Part shown: positions 34,940-44,467 of the stretch, piece after piece | Position numbering within the stretch: position 1 is the first letter of the stretch | How the letters are laid out: every line of letters begins with the position of its first letter | Source of the DNA: Bacteroidia bacterium | GTDB lineage: Bacteria > Bacteroidota > Bacteroidia > J057 | DNA: 64,000 nucleotides | NCBI GenBank assembly: GCA_041391665.1 | Contig: JAWKNO010000003.1 | Coordinates: forward strand, 1,302,001 to 1,366,000 | Direction of reading: 5' to 3' | Program-made: the position numbers and the translations under genes | Notes under the pieces: generated by a model | What the model saw: the letters and a program-made list of their open reading frames with translations, nothing else | What the model was told of the DNA's origin: nothing | Databases searched by the model: none

Positions 34940-35890
34940 TTATGCTGCCTTTTTCAGGCTAAAGCGGAAAGTAGTTCCTTTATTTACTTCGCTTTCTACG
35001 GTGAGCTGTTCGCCATGCATTTTGATCAGGTGTTTGCAAATGGCCAGTCCAAGCCCGGTACCGCCTTTTTCTCTTGACCGGCTTTTATCTACCCGGTAAA
35101 ATCTTCTGAAAATCTTCTCCAGATGTTCTGCCTCAATACCCGGGCCATCGTCGGCCACGCTGATATACATCTTATCACCAGAATTTGTAAGAATGATCCG
35201 GACCTCTCCATTTCCTGTGCCTCCTGCATCTCCATATTTTACAGCATTGTCGACGAGATTTGACAATACCTGATGAATGCGTTCTCTGTCAGCAAGCACC
35301 ATTACCTCTTCATTATTATTAGAAATAATGTGATAGGTGATTGTACGACCTTTTTTGTTGAATTTATATTCGAGTGAGTCCATGACATCCCGCACCAGTT
35401 CGTATATCGGGAATTTCCGGATTTTCATATCCATTTCGCCTGACTCTGCCTGGGTAATGATCAACAGATCTTCTACCAGATTGGATAGGCGATCGGCATT
35501 TTTCATGGCTTTTTTCAAAAACTTCACCCGCACTTTCTCATCATTCATCGCACCATCTATCAGGGTATGGATAAAACCCTGGACGGCAAATATGGGAGTT
35601 TTTAATTCGTGTGATACCTCCCCCAAAAATTCGCGACGATAGGCTTCCAGATCCTTGAGTTTTTTAATTTCCCGCTGATTGACAAGATGAAGATTCTTTA
35701 ACCGGCGAAAAACGACCCATTCCAGGGTTACCACGAGCACGATAAAACTCACGAAGAAAAAAATCAGTGCCTCGTAAACCAACGTATCCGGAACCGGCTC
35801 CAGAACCTCCCTCAGTACGATATAGAGGCCAGACAATCCAATTGCCAGATATAGCGAAACAAAAATCGAGGAGGGTATTTTTTGAGTCAT
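34940..35890 (-). CDS. PhoR-like sensor histidine kinase
   Basis: The 316-residue kinase has two transmembrane helices in its first ~60 residues (SLYLAIGLSGLYIVL and LIFFFVSFIVLVV) with a very short periplasmic loop between them, so it probably senses signals in or through the membrane. The dimerisation/phosphoacceptor motif is GEVSHELKTPI with His94. The ATP-binding core shows the N box (HQVLSNLVDNAVKYG), G1 (DDGPGIE) and G2 (KGGTGLGLAICK). It follows its response regulator by 56 bases, an order typical of Bacteroidota phoB-phoR-like pairs. Confidence 0.95.
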   Translation of the reverse strand: MTQKIPSSIFVSLYLAIGLSGLYIVLREVLEPVPDTLVYEALIFFFVSFIVLVVTLEWVVFRRLKNLHLVNQREIKKLKDLEAYRREFLGEVSHELKTPIFAVQGFIHTLIDGAMNDEKVRVKFLKKAMKNADRLSNLVEDLLIITQAESGEMDMKIRKFPIYELVRDVMDSLEYKFNKKGRTITYHIISNNNEEVMVLADRERIHQVLSNLVDNAVKYGDAGGTGNGEVRIILTNSGDKMYISVADDGPGIEAEHLEKIFRRFYRVDKSRSREKGGTGLGLAICKHLIKMHGEQLTVESEVNKGTTFRFSLKKAA

Positions 35891-35946
35891 ATTTAAAGGA
35901 TGACGATAAATGCAGAAACCTCAGCAACCAGTATATGGACAGATGA

Positions 35947-36624
35947 TTACTCTTCCTTCATAAATTTATATCCTACCCCTTTGACCGTCTGAATATAAGT
36001 CTCGCCGATCTTTTCCCTCAGCTTTCGCACGTGCACATCAACGGTACGATCAACGACAAATACATCTCCCCAGACTTTTTCCAGCAGTTTTTCCCGTTTG
36101 AATACTTTTCCGGGATGTGAAGCCAGAAACTGCAACAGCTCAAATTCTTTCCGGGGTAAGGAAATGATCTCTTCGCCTTTTTTTACGATATACTCATCCC
36201 GAATGATTTCGAGATCGTGAACGATCAGTTTATCGGTATCGCCTTCTTCCATATCCCGCCGGAGGATTGCTCTGATACGGCTGAGCAGTACACGGGGCTT
36301 CACAGGTTTGGGAATATAGTCATCTGCACCTGCATCAAACCCGGCCAACTCTGAATACTCTTCCGATCTTGCCGTCAGAAATACGATAAAAACGCCTTTC
36401 ATCCCCTTGATTTCACGAATCTGGCGGCAGGTTTCAATACCGTCCATCCGGGGCATCATAATATCAAGTAAAATCAGATCAGGTTTATGCTCTCGTGCCT
36501 GCTTTACTGCCTCCTCACCATCCATTGCTTTGATCACCTTATAACCTTCCTTCTCAAGGTTATACTCCAACAGATCGAGAATATCGACCTCGTCATCAAC
36601 AATCATTACTTTTGTCTGCGACAT
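35947..36624 (-). CDS. OmpR/PhoB-family response regulator
   Basis: The 225-residue protein has a receiver domain with acidic pocket DDE (residues 10-12), phosphoacceptor Asp54 (LILLDIMMPRMDG), Thr84 and Lys106 (ADDYIPKP). A winged-helix DNA-binding domain follows, with FELLQFLASHPGKVFKREKLLEKVWGD and the recognition segment VDVHVRKLREKIG ending GVGYKF. It is the partner of the kinase downstream. The pair could control phosphate or envelope stress genes, but no target site was identified. Confidence 0.96.
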   Translation of the reverse strand: MSQTKVMIVDDEVDILDLLEYNLEKEGYKVIKAMDGEEAVKQAREHKPDLILLDIMMPRMDGIETCRQIREIKGMKGVFIVFLTARSEEYSELAGFDAGADDYIPKPVKPRVLLSRIRAILRRDMEEGDTDKLIVHDLEIIRDEYIVKKGEEIISLPRKEFELLQFLASHPGKVFKREKLLEKVWGDVFVVDRTVDVHVRKLREKIGETYIQTVKGVGYKFMKEE

Positions 36625-36731
36625 ATCAGGTTTTTTTCATTTACAATACCCCCAGTTATCATTTCCGGCATCTTCATAGACCTGAGTATTTACTGTGCAA
36701 ATATAGTGTTAAACCCTGACAAGAGAAAACG

Positions 36732-36760
36732 AAAAAGCTCCTGAATATCAGGAGCTTTTT
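36732..36760. terminator. Perfect bidirectional terminator
   Basis: AAAAAGCTCCTGA (36732-36744) and TCAGGAGCTTTTT (36748-36760) pair over 13 bases around an ATA loop. It ends the PKD-membrane gene read from the right and insulates the response regulator promoter. Confidence 0.88.
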
Positions 36761-36782
36761 CTCACGTATAAAACCTGGTGTA

Positions 36783-38912
36783 TTATGCGCAATTTAAAAT
36801 CGGCGCGGCAATCCCAAACATAACGATCAGTGTCGCGATTACTGACAGGAAAAAGTAGACAAAAAAGGTATTTGCCCCGACTTTTGCAGCACAGTCTCTA
36901 AACCAGAAAAAGCCGAAAATTCCACCTGCAACCAGAAAACCGATGGCCATAGGTATCCATGAATCCATACAATTGAGCATGAAAAAGCTTGTACCCAGTC
37001 CTGCAAGCATAGAACTCCATCCGATAGCCAGCCAGTCACATTTTCCGGGAGGGCAGCCGCGTTTTTTGCCCTGTATCATCCATATCACAACTGCAACCAT
37101 AAACATAGCCAGCGTGAGCGCTGTTACAATCAGTATGGCGGGGTCGGTAGTTTGTTCGACCGTTTCGGCGACAATACACACCAACAGGGTTCCCAATGCC
37201 AGCGAAGCCAGAAAAGCGACCAGGTAAGACATAAGTTTACACCAAAGGGAAACTTCTTTGACTTCTTCTTTGGAGATCGTTACCTCTTTGCTCGCTATAC
37301 CGCTGCATGAGCCCGGGCCTGTAGTTTTCACGGTAACACTTGCTGTGTAGTCGTTGGCCTTTCGCGGAAATTTATGAGACGCCTTGGCACCCGTAGTTGT
37401 TTCCGGACTTCCTCCCTGGCCCCATGTCCATTCAAATTTATCAGGCTTGGGACCGGTATAAGTAACTTCCAGTTCGACCTGCCAGGTTTTTTCGTCCAGC
37501 GCTTTGGCGGAACGGACAACCACACCGGTAATATCGGGACAGGTGGTCGTAACGACTGTTTTTGGAGGAATCACCACAGATGTCTCTCCCGAAGATTTAC
37601 AATCTTTGGGGCCGGAGATCTCCAGTGAAATGGTTTTATTTGTCGACGATCCAGATGGTTTCAAATAATGATGGGTAGCCTCCGGGCCGGTGGTTGTTTC
37701 TTTTGGCGAACCATCCCCCCAGTTCCATTCGTATTTTTCGGGGGCAGGGCCCGATGTGGCTGCCGTAGCCACGACGGTTACGGTTGTCTCATCCTGAGCT
37801 GTTATGGCTGCTGTTACGCCTGTAAGCACCGGGCACTCCTGCGGCTCTTCAATGATAGCGCCTACCTCCACGGTAGCTTTTCCTCCCGAAGTACATTTTT
37901 CGGGGCCGTTGGCGGCGAGTCCGATTTTATAGGTTTTGGCGGTGGTCGTCCGTTGATAGGAATGAGTGGCTTCCGCAGTCCGGCTGGTTTCCGGGGCAGA
38001 TCCATCGCCCCATTCCCATATAAATTCGGCAGGCATACCTCCGGTAAAGGAGGCTTTGACCAATACCGTTACGGAAATATTTGTTTCGCCGGTGACAGCG
38101 ACTTTCAAACTTTCAAGCTCAGGGCATGGTACGGTTATAAGCTGTGCTGGTTCAATTGTTACAGAGGTTTCACCTTCACTTCCGCAACTACCCGGGCCCT
38201 CTGTTTTTAAGACAATCGTATAAGTAGCCGCACGGCCATCGGGTTTATTGTAAGTATGGGTTGCTTCGGGGGAAGAAGTTTCCGTCTCAGGACTGCCATC
38301 GCCCCAATTCCATATATAGCGTTCGGGTTGTGTACCCGAAACCGTAGCCGTAGCCTTCACGACCTGCTCCGAAGACGAAGTTTCTATTTTTTCAACCGCC
38401 AATCCGGTAACCTTACCACAATCAGAAAAAATACGCAGTGGATCTCCGCTAAGGGGATACACTTTGTCCCCTGTTTTGGGTACGACAATAAAGGTCCAGC
38501 CCTGAATAAAACTACCTTCATAAGGCAGGGTTTCATCGAGCCCTTTATCTGTATGGGAAGGGGTTTCCCAATGTTCCTTTATAAAAACAGACCCGCCTTC
38601 TGTCATATCAAAACCGTCAGCTGGGCTCAGGCAAATTCCAAAAACCTTGCGCGTGGTATGGGTTCCATTGACAAATGAATAAAAATAGCCACCCAGAATC
38701 TTAAAAAAACGATCGGGATCGCTTTCTCCCTTTTTTGTGTTTTCGAGTTCCATACCGATAAGTTGGGATGGATTCGGGAAATCATTTTCAGAAGGGCTAT
38801 CACTGGTGGTAAAGATTACGCCCTGGTCAGCGAATCCACTCCGGGAAATTGTTCGGGACTTTACCGCACTTCTTTCGTGAAAACCAGCCGGTACGTTAAA
38901 AGGCATCTTCAT
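36783..38912 (-). CDS. Protein with four PKD-like repeats and a C-terminal multi-helix membrane domain, no signal peptide
   Basis: The 709-residue product starts at one of two close ATGs (38912 or 38906). Residues 1-190 are unassigned (FFKILGGYFYSFVNGT, then GWTFIVVPKTGD). Four PKD-like units of ~90 residues follow, three with the WxWGDGSPETxT motif and a T-H-x-Y end, the last degenerate (WTWGQGGSPE). The final ~160 residues hold about five hydrophobic helices (VAFLASLALGTLLVCIVAE through VIATLIVMFGIAAPIL). There is no N-terminal signal, so the topology of the PKD part is unclear: PKD domains are normally outside the cell. I do not know the function. It stands alone, between a terminator and a divergent region. 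Confidence 0.75.
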   Translation of the reverse strand: MKMPFNVPAGFHERSAVKSRTISRSGFADQGVIFTTSDSPSENDFPNPSQLIGMELENTKKGESDPDRFFKILGGYFYSFVNGTHTTRKVFGICLSPADGFDMTEGGSVFIKEHWETPSHTDKGLDETLPYEGSFIQGWTFIVVPKTGDKVYPLSGDPLRIFSDCGKVTGLAVEKIETSSSEQVVKATATVSGTQPERYIWNWGDGSPETETSSPEATHTYNKPDGRAATYTIVLKTEGPGSCGSEGETSVTIEPAQLITVPCPELESLKVAVTGETNISVTVLVKASFTGGMPAEFIWEWGDGSAPETSRTAEATHSYQRTTTAKTYKIGLAANGPEKCTSGGKATVEVGAIIEEPQECPVLTGVTAAITAQDETTVTVVATAATSGPAPEKYEWNWGDGSPKETTTGPEATHHYLKPSGSSTNKTISLEISGPKDCKSSGETSVVIPPKTVVTTTCPDITGVVVRSAKALDEKTWQVELEVTYTGPKPDKFEWTWGQGGSPETTTGAKASHKFPRKANDYTASVTVKTTGPGSCSGIASKEVTISKEEVKEVSLWCKLMSYLVAFLASLALGTLLVCIVAETVEQTTDPAILIVTALTLAMFMVAVVIWMIQGKKRGCPPGKCDWLAIGWSSMLAGLGTSFFMLNCMDSWIPMAIGFLVAGGIFGFFWFRDCAAKVGANTFFVYFFLSVIATLIVMFGIAAPILNCA

Positions 38913-39127
38913 AATGTAATTTGTTTAGTTGTACAGGAAGCTACGGGAAAAGCTATAGACAGGGTAGAACATCTGATAGCATATATCGCTTTTGCAGAAA
39001 GTTCATATTATCCAACATTTAATATAAGCTAAATATTGTGATATTTTCGAATTTGAGTGAAAAGATGCCACAAAAAAACAGCCACGATCCATTCGCAGCT
39101 GTTCTCTCTTAATATGATGAGTATAAT

Positions 39128-40150
39128 TTACTTGATTTCTCCCGGCAAAACGATTTCGGTCACCTTCCGGCTTTCACGAATCAATGTGAGAACCGCCGCT
39201 TTTCCAATAGCATTTTCATCCAGACATTTGTGGAGGCTATCGATACTACTCACCTCGCGGTCATCGTACCCAATAATCACATCACCTTCCCGCAATGCAG
39301 ACTGGTTGGCCGGGCCATCAGCCTCTATCCCCCTGATCAATACGCCGCCTCTTCCGGTAAGGCCCAGGAGATTTCTTGTGCGTTCGGGTAATCGAATGGT
39401 CTGCCCCGATATACCCAGCCATGCCCGGCGGATATACCCCTGAGTAATGAGGCGACTTACGATAAAGGAAGCTGTCTCCGCAGCGATGGCAAAACAAATT
39501 CCCTGTGCCGGTAAAATCACCGCCGTATTCACCCCAATGACTTCCCCGCTGCTACTGACTAGCGGCCCGCCGGAGTTTCCGGGGTTGAGGGCTGCATCCG
39601 TCTGAATCACATTGTCGATCAGTCTCCCAGACTGCGACCGAAGCGACCGCCCAAGTGCGCTGACCACCCCTGCGGTTACCGTATATTCAAATCCGTAAGG
39701 ATTGCCAATCGCAATCGCCAGCTGCCCCACCTGAAGCAGGGTCGAATCACCAAAACTCGCTGCTGGCAATCCATTCCCCGATACCTTTACTACTGCCAGA
39801 TCTGTTGCAGGGTCGTCACCTACTTTTTCGCCAAGGAATGTCTGCCCGTCTGCTAAAGAAATTTTTATCTCTTTTGCTTTCTCTACGACATGACTGTTTG
39901 TCACTAAAAATCCGTCAGGTGTAATCATAAAACCTGACCCGGTTCCGGAGCCCTGACCCCGGCGGTTGCGGGCAGACTTGTTATTTTCTCCTTTCACCTC
40001 AATATGGACAACTGCCGGGCTTACTTTTCTCGAAGCGGATACCACTGCCTGCGAATAAGCATCCAGCAAAGCTCCGTCAGAAGGCCTCTCCCCGCTATTG
40101 TGGGACTGCCCTTCCGAAAGGTTTTGGTCTGAATAAATGAATGTTTGCAT
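39128..40150 (-). CDS. HtrA/DegP-like trypsin-family serine protease with one PDZ domain
   Basis: The ATG at 40150 gives 340 residues; an upstream TTG at 40195 is less likely. The catalytic triad is complete: His87 (VTNSHVVE), Asp117 (PATDLAVV) and Ser193 (LNPGNSGGPL). One PDZ domain follows (GVLIRGIEADGPANQSALREGDVIIGYDD). No signal peptide or transmembrane segment precedes the protease domain, which is odd for a DegP/DegS relative and points to a cytoplasmic or non-classically located enzyme. It is divergent from the sigma-factor gene, with about 100 bases between the starts. Confidence 0.9.
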   Translation of the reverse strand: MQTFIYSDQNLSEGQSHNSGERPSDGALLDAYSQAVVSASRKVSPAVVHIEVKGENNKSARNRRGQGSGTGSGFMITPDGFLVTNSHVVEKAKEIKISLADGQTFLGEKVGDDPATDLAVVKVSGNGLPAASFGDSTLLQVGQLAIAIGNPYGFEYTVTAGVVSALGRSLRSQSGRLIDNVIQTDAALNPGNSGGPLVSSSGEVIGVNTAVILPAQGICFAIAAETASFIVSRLITQGYIRRAWLGISGQTIRLPERTRNLLGLTGRGGVLIRGIEADGPANQSALREGDVIIGYDDREVSSIDSLHKCLDENAIGKAAVLTLIRESRKVTEIVLPGEIK

Positions 40151-40255
40151 AAATTCGTTTCTTACAAAACACCCGTCCAAAAGAAAATGTGACAATTATT
40201 TTTGGCTGACTACAGCGATTATGTTTTACCCGGCGTCTCTTTTCAAAGCGCCGCA

Positions 40256-40831
40256 ATGGAGGCCAGAGTGATAGACATTACTGAGGAAAAAATGCTGGAG
40301 GGCTGTCGCAAACAGGATCGCGACAGCCAGCGACAACTCTACGAAAAATATTTCGGGGCGATGTCTTATATCTGCATGCGATACCTCAAAGACAAGGACC
40401 AGGTGTACGATCTGGTGCAGGAAGGGTTTATCAAAATTTTTCAGAACATCCGAAAATTTGAGGGAAAGGGGTCTCTCGAAGGATGGATGAAACGGATCAT
40501 GATCAACCTGTGTCTGGATTACCTTCGGAAAATCAACCGGCGTCTGCCTGATGTGCCGATTGAGGAAATCTATGATCTGGAAGTCGCCGAAGATGTCGTC
40601 GCAGATATGGAGGCTGAATATATTCTGGCGCTTTTACAACAACTGGGTCCTATGTACAGGACCGTATTTAACCTTTGTGTGATCGAAGGCTACGCACACA
40701 AAGAGATCAGTAAAATGTTAAAAATCAGGGAATCGACGTCCCGCGCATATCTTACATCTGCCAAAAAGCAGATAAGGCGCTTGCTGGCAGATGTGATTGA
40801 CCAACGGGAAAGGAGGGTGAATAATGGCTAA
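40256..40831 (+). CDS. ECF-type RNA polymerase sigma factor
   Basis: From the ATG at 40256 the product has 191 residues; a TTG at 40202 would add 18. Region 2 is visible as LYEKYFGAMSYICMRYLKDKDQVYDLVQEGFIKIFQNI and W-M-K-R-I-M-I-N-L-C-L-D-Y-L-R-K, and region 4 as LGPMYRTVFNLCVIEGYAHKEISKML...SRAYLTSAKKQIRRLL. It directs RNA polymerase to a stress or surface regulon. Its last codons overlap the start of the next gene by 8 bases, which couples it to a probable anti-sigma protein. Confidence 0.93.
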   Translation: MEARVIDITEEKMLEGCRKQDRDSQRQLYEKYFGAMSYICMRYLKDKDQVYDLVQEGFIKIFQNIRKFEGKGSLEGWMKRIMINLCLDYLRKINRRLPDVPIEEIYDLEVAEDVVADMEAEYILALLQQLGPMYRTVFNLCVIEGYAHKEISKMLKIRESTSRAYLTSAKKQIRRLLADVIDQRERRVNNG

Positions 40832-42077
40832 ACTGGATTCAATTATTAAAAAGAAGGTCCTCGATGCGCGCCCCCCGATAAAAGGGGCAAACTGGCAGGA
40901 AATGGAGGCTATGCTGTCAGGAGCACAAAGCAGAAAAAGACGGGGTGGATGGCTGTTTTTTGCTGATGCCGGGTTGATTCTTCTATTGGTATGGGTGATT
41001 TTCTGCGAGGTAAACATACCCGGTATCCCCCATGATCATCACGACCACTCTACCGCTGCCCTGCCGCCAGAAACTGTGGCCCCGGAACTCACACCTCCGG
41101 CGGAAGTAAATTATTCGCAGCCTGTTTCTGCTTCGAAAAATAATGGCGCTGTTATCTCAATAAGCCGGAGGATATCTCTCCATTCCCCGGAAGATTCAAT
41201 TGCAAAGGAGATTTCTGCGGATATAACGCCTGATTTCGTAGTTGCTCCCCATAAACAGGACGACGGAAAAGCCTCTTTGGCTAAACGCGATTCCGCTGCG
41301 GTTTCTGGGCTGCCTTTACAACATATCCGATTGATCCCGGGGGGAGAAATTTCCCGAAAGGTTTTTTTCAAACATCAGCCACTCAAACCCTCTGCTTATG
41401 CACTCGCAGATCCTCTACAGCCCCGATGGATGCGAAGCCGGTGGGCGCTGGAAGTTCACCTCAACAATGTACATGCGCCAGTGTATTGGGGAAAGGACTC
41501 TGTGAAAAGGTTTTTCAGCAACTACAACAACCCCGGGATTGGCATCAGCTTTCTCCGACGGAGAAGTAATCGCTACACCTGGGGGTTGCGGCTTGACCTT
41601 GATGTACCTTCTTATCCGGTGGATACTTCTCCTGACGACCCTTTTGCCTACTCCCGAATGTGGGGGGGAGGCTGGGACCTGGGATTTTTTATGCGTCAGT
41701 ATATGAATGACGATCTGGCAAAGCGTTTCAGGCCCTATTGGCAGGCGGGGCTGGGTTATAATGTGATGGGCATGAATGCCTACAATATCAGCAGGATTGA
41801 CAACCCGTATGATGATCCCAAAACCCAGTGGATTTTACGCAAATCCCGACTGGAAGAGGAATCCATCAATTTTTATCCCTTTGAGACATATATACACATG
41901 ACTTCTTCCGGCGGTATTGGCGCAGAGCTCCGGATATACCGCAGGGTAAGTTTTACTATGTGCTCGGTCTTATACGCCAATATGCTCATCAATAAAGACC
42001 GGCTCAACAATCCGGACCAGTACTGGGGCTATAACTATTACCTGAAGCACAGTTTTGGACTACAGTATGGATTTTAG
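40824..42077 (+). CDS. Putative membrane anti-sigma protein fused to a C-terminal outer-membrane-barrel-like domain
   Basis: The 417-residue product starts within the sigma gene. Residues 1-40 are short and charged, like a cytoplasmic sigma-binding tail, and are followed by one transmembrane helix (LFFADAGLILLLVWVIFCEV). A low-complexity linker (residues ~70-190) leads to about 210 residues with outer-membrane beta-barrel character: RWALEVHLNNVHAPVYW, NRYTWGLRLDLDVPSY, FRPYWQAGLGYNVMG and a C-terminal HSFGLQYGF. The anti-sigma role is inferred from operon position and topology. Similar sigma-linked proteins with barrel tails occur in Saprospiria-like genomes, but I cannot name this family. 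Confidence 0.6.
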   Translation: MAKLDSIIKKKVLDARPPIKGANWQEMEAMLSGAQSRKRRGGWLFFADAGLILLLVWVIFCEVNIPGIPHDHHDHSTAALPPETVAPELTPPAEVNYSQPVSASKNNGAVISISRRISLHSPEDSIAKEISADITPDFVVAPHKQDDGKASLAKRDSAAVSGLPLQHIRLIPGGEISRKVFFKHQPLKPSAYALADPLQPRWMRSRWALEVHLNNVHAPVYWGKDSVKRFFSNYNNPGIGISFLRRRSNRYTWGLRLDLDVPSYPVDTSPDDPFAYSRMWGGGWDLGFFMRQYMNDDLAKRFRPYWQAGLGYNVMGMNAYNISRIDNPYDDPKTQWILRKSRLEEESINFYPFETYIHMTSSGGIGAELRIYRRVSFTMCSVLYANMLINKDRLNNPDQYWGYNYYLKHSFGLQYGF

Positions 42078-44407
42078 TTGCCTTTCAGCCAGACATAAAA
42101 ATTGAGGTACGAACATTCCTCCAAAACTTCTTTGTAATAATCTGTATCCGAATAATCAGAAATAAGCTGATCAAACCGCGTGCGATATTGCGGCTTCTGA
42201 TCAAGATTATCGTAGTCCGTAAGTCCGGCGAGGTAAAACCTGTTTTGCTCACATTTGGCAGCCATAAAAGTAGCTTTGGCGGCCAGTTCGCGACTTCCTG
42301 AAGCTTCAGCGGCTTCGATGGCCTTCTCATAATACGCCTCAGGGGTGTCCATATCTGTGAAAATACTTTGCTGATCCTGATAATATGGGTCATCTTCGGA
42401 CTGCCCAAACCCATACCAGTCGATGCTGCTACGGAAATAGGTTGTAGCCTGCCACGCATGACCAAAGTAGGTAATGTTGTACGCAGCATTTCCCAGCAAA
42501 AAGTAATTTTCCGCAGCTTTGAAGGAATTGCTTTGGGCCTCTTTTTTGAGAGCGATGAGTTTTTCGGCAAAAGTCAGCTTATTGTAAGGCCCTTTTTCCT
42601 GATCTTCCATACAGTCCAGGCAGTCTTTGGTCTGGGCCACAAACGGATCACTGGGTATATAATAGCCGGTGATCCCCTCTCTTACGCTGGCAGGTATTGA
42701 GCGGATCAGTGCTGCGGCCTCTTCCTCTTTATGAGCCTGCAGATAAAATGTCGCTTTCATCATCTGTAAAAATTCCCGTTGATGATCCACTGCGAGTTTG
42801 CTTAGCAGGTGTTTTTCGAGGGAATTTGCCGGGCGGCTTTCCAGCGTTTTTGTCCATCCCAACAGATTATCCACGACCGATTCTGTTGGTTGATATAAGA
42901 GCGAATAGACATCTCCCTTACACAGGAAAGCTTTCCCCGGTTCATTTTGAAGGGTGTACAACCGGGCCAGGGTGTTCAGGAGATATTTACCTGATTTTTC
43001 TTTCAGCTCGTGGGCATCCGGTTCAAAGGTCAGTTGCTCCCATTCGCTGAATAATTTATCCTCCGTGCGAAGATCCACCGATTTTAGCCTGCTCACAGCG
43101 ATTACCCAGCGGAAAAGTTGCGCCGATTGTTGGATACGGGCATCTTTTGTATTTCTTGCTTCCACCGCAAACAGTTGATCTGCCCGGTCGAAGCTGCTAT
43201 TCATAAACGCCAGATATCCTTCCGCCAACCGCCATAGCTGGGGAGAATGGATTTTTTTATCCGAATTGGCTTTCTGCACAAAATCGCTCAGGTTTTCCAG
43301 ATATTCATGGGCATTTTCCTTTGATACGCCGTTGTATTCCTGCTTCAGCGGAAAAGCAAAGTCAAAGTCCCAGCCAAAGTAATCGTATTCCAGTTTGTTG
43401 ATCTCTCTGGCAAGTAGTATATCCAGTTTTTCAGACCCCGGATCGATAGCATATATTGCCGCCATTTCATCCACAGATCTGCTGTTGAAGTCAATGGCAC
43501 GCATAAACAGAAGATTGGCTTTCTCTTCTTTACTCTGACAAAGGTTCATGACAGCCTCCCATTGCGCATCATCTTCAATATGAAAACTCAGCCATGCGGG
43601 TACTCGTTTGGTCGGACTATGGTCAAAAACGAGAGAAAACAAGTAGGCAGATTGATTGCTGTCGCCCATTGCCTGCAATGCACCTGCTTTATGTCCCAGC
43701 GACCAATAGTAGATTTCGCTTTTGACCTGACCTTTGAGTGGCTCTACCATTTCATCGTGGAAGCGGATACAATCTTCATACTTACCGAGGTAATGGGCAA
43801 GCCTTACTACCTGATAACCAAACCGCATTTTGATAAACTGATTTTTGGCAGCCTCATATTGTTCAATGCCTGAACCCAGCAGTTGTTCCATTTGTGACTC
43901 ATCGCGCGTCTGCGCGTCTTCTTCCCAGGCATAAGGATCCCAGTTGACATGAGGCTCACACTGTTTGGCAAAAACCAGATAACAGATCGGGCTGGTCATA
44001 TTCTTCTTTACCCAATATTCTACCAGTGAGTTATTTTGAAGGTCAGCCGGGAGAGATTGAGTTTTACCATCTACATATTTTTTGGTCTCGATCAAGGCAT
44101 CGTCGGTAGCTTTGTACACGACATAAGATATATCTTCTACAGAAGGCTTGTTTTGATAGAAGTCCTGCCATTCGAGGAGATTGTAGTTTTGCCGGAATTC
44201 ATTGGAGTTCCAGTTATAATCATAAAACCGGTCAAAACTCAGGAAAAGGGCGCTATAATCGGGTTGGGCTGTAAGGGCCGGATCGAAGAAGGAATAACCA
44301 AAGAAAAAATCTTCAGGATCAAAACCACAGGCCCGTGAGGTTTCAATGGGTTTTACGGTAAAAAAAATAGCCAGAGCAAAAGGAAAGAGAGAAAATACTT
44401 TTTTCAT
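42074..44407 (-). CDS. Secreted alpha-helical (TPR-like) protein of unknown function
   Basis: The 777-residue protein starts with a signal peptide (MKKVFSLFPFALAIFFTV). The rest is mainly helix-pair sequence, for example FGYQVVRLAHYLGKYEDCIRFHDEM and GHKAGALQAMGDSNQSAYLFSLVF, which resembles TPR/Sel1-type solenoids. Later segments keep the pattern (AENYFLLGNAAYNITYFGHAWQATTYF). I do not recognise a named family. It shares a 4-base tail overlap with the convergent sigma-linked gene and follows the lipoprotein gene at 44468 by 60 bases, suggesting an operon. Confidence 0.75.
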   Translation of the reverse strand: MKKVFSLFPFALAIFFTVKPIETSRACGFDPEDFFFGYSFFDPALTAQPDYSALFLSFDRFYDYNWNSNEFRQNYNLLEWQDFYQNKPSVEDISYVVYKATDDALIETKKYVDGKTQSLPADLQNNSLVEYWVKKNMTSPICYLVFAKQCEPHVNWDPYAWEEDAQTRDESQMEQLLGSGIEQYEAAKNQFIKMRFGYQVVRLAHYLGKYEDCIRFHDEMVEPLKGQVKSEIYYWSLGHKAGALQAMGDSNQSAYLFSLVFDHSPTKRVPAWLSFHIEDDAQWEAVMNLCQSKEEKANLLFMRAIDFNSRSVDEMAAIYAIDPGSEKLDILLAREINKLEYDYFGWDFDFAFPLKQEYNGVSKENAHEYLENLSDFVQKANSDKKIHSPQLWRLAEGYLAFMNSSFDRADQLFAVEARNTKDARIQQSAQLFRWVIAVSRLKSVDLRTEDKLFSEWEQLTFEPDAHELKEKSGKYLLNTLARLYTLQNEPGKAFLCKGDVYSLLYQPTESVVDNLLGWTKTLESRPANSLEKHLLSKLAVDHQREFLQMMKATFYLQAHKEEEAAALIRSIPASVREGITGYYIPSDPFVAQTKDCLDCMEDQEKGPYNKLTFAEKLIALKKEAQSNSFKAAENYFLLGNAAYNITYFGHAWQATTYFRSSIDWYGFGQSEDDPYYQDQQSIFTDMDTPEAYYEKAIEAAEASGSRELAAKATFMAAKCEQNRFYLAGLTDYDNLDQKPQYRTRFDQLISDYSDTDYYKEVLEECSYLNFYVWLKGN

Positions 44408-44467
44408 GGGTTTGGGTTGGCGGGTTATGCTTTCCGGGGATGAAGTTGGGAAAAACAGGGATGTAAA

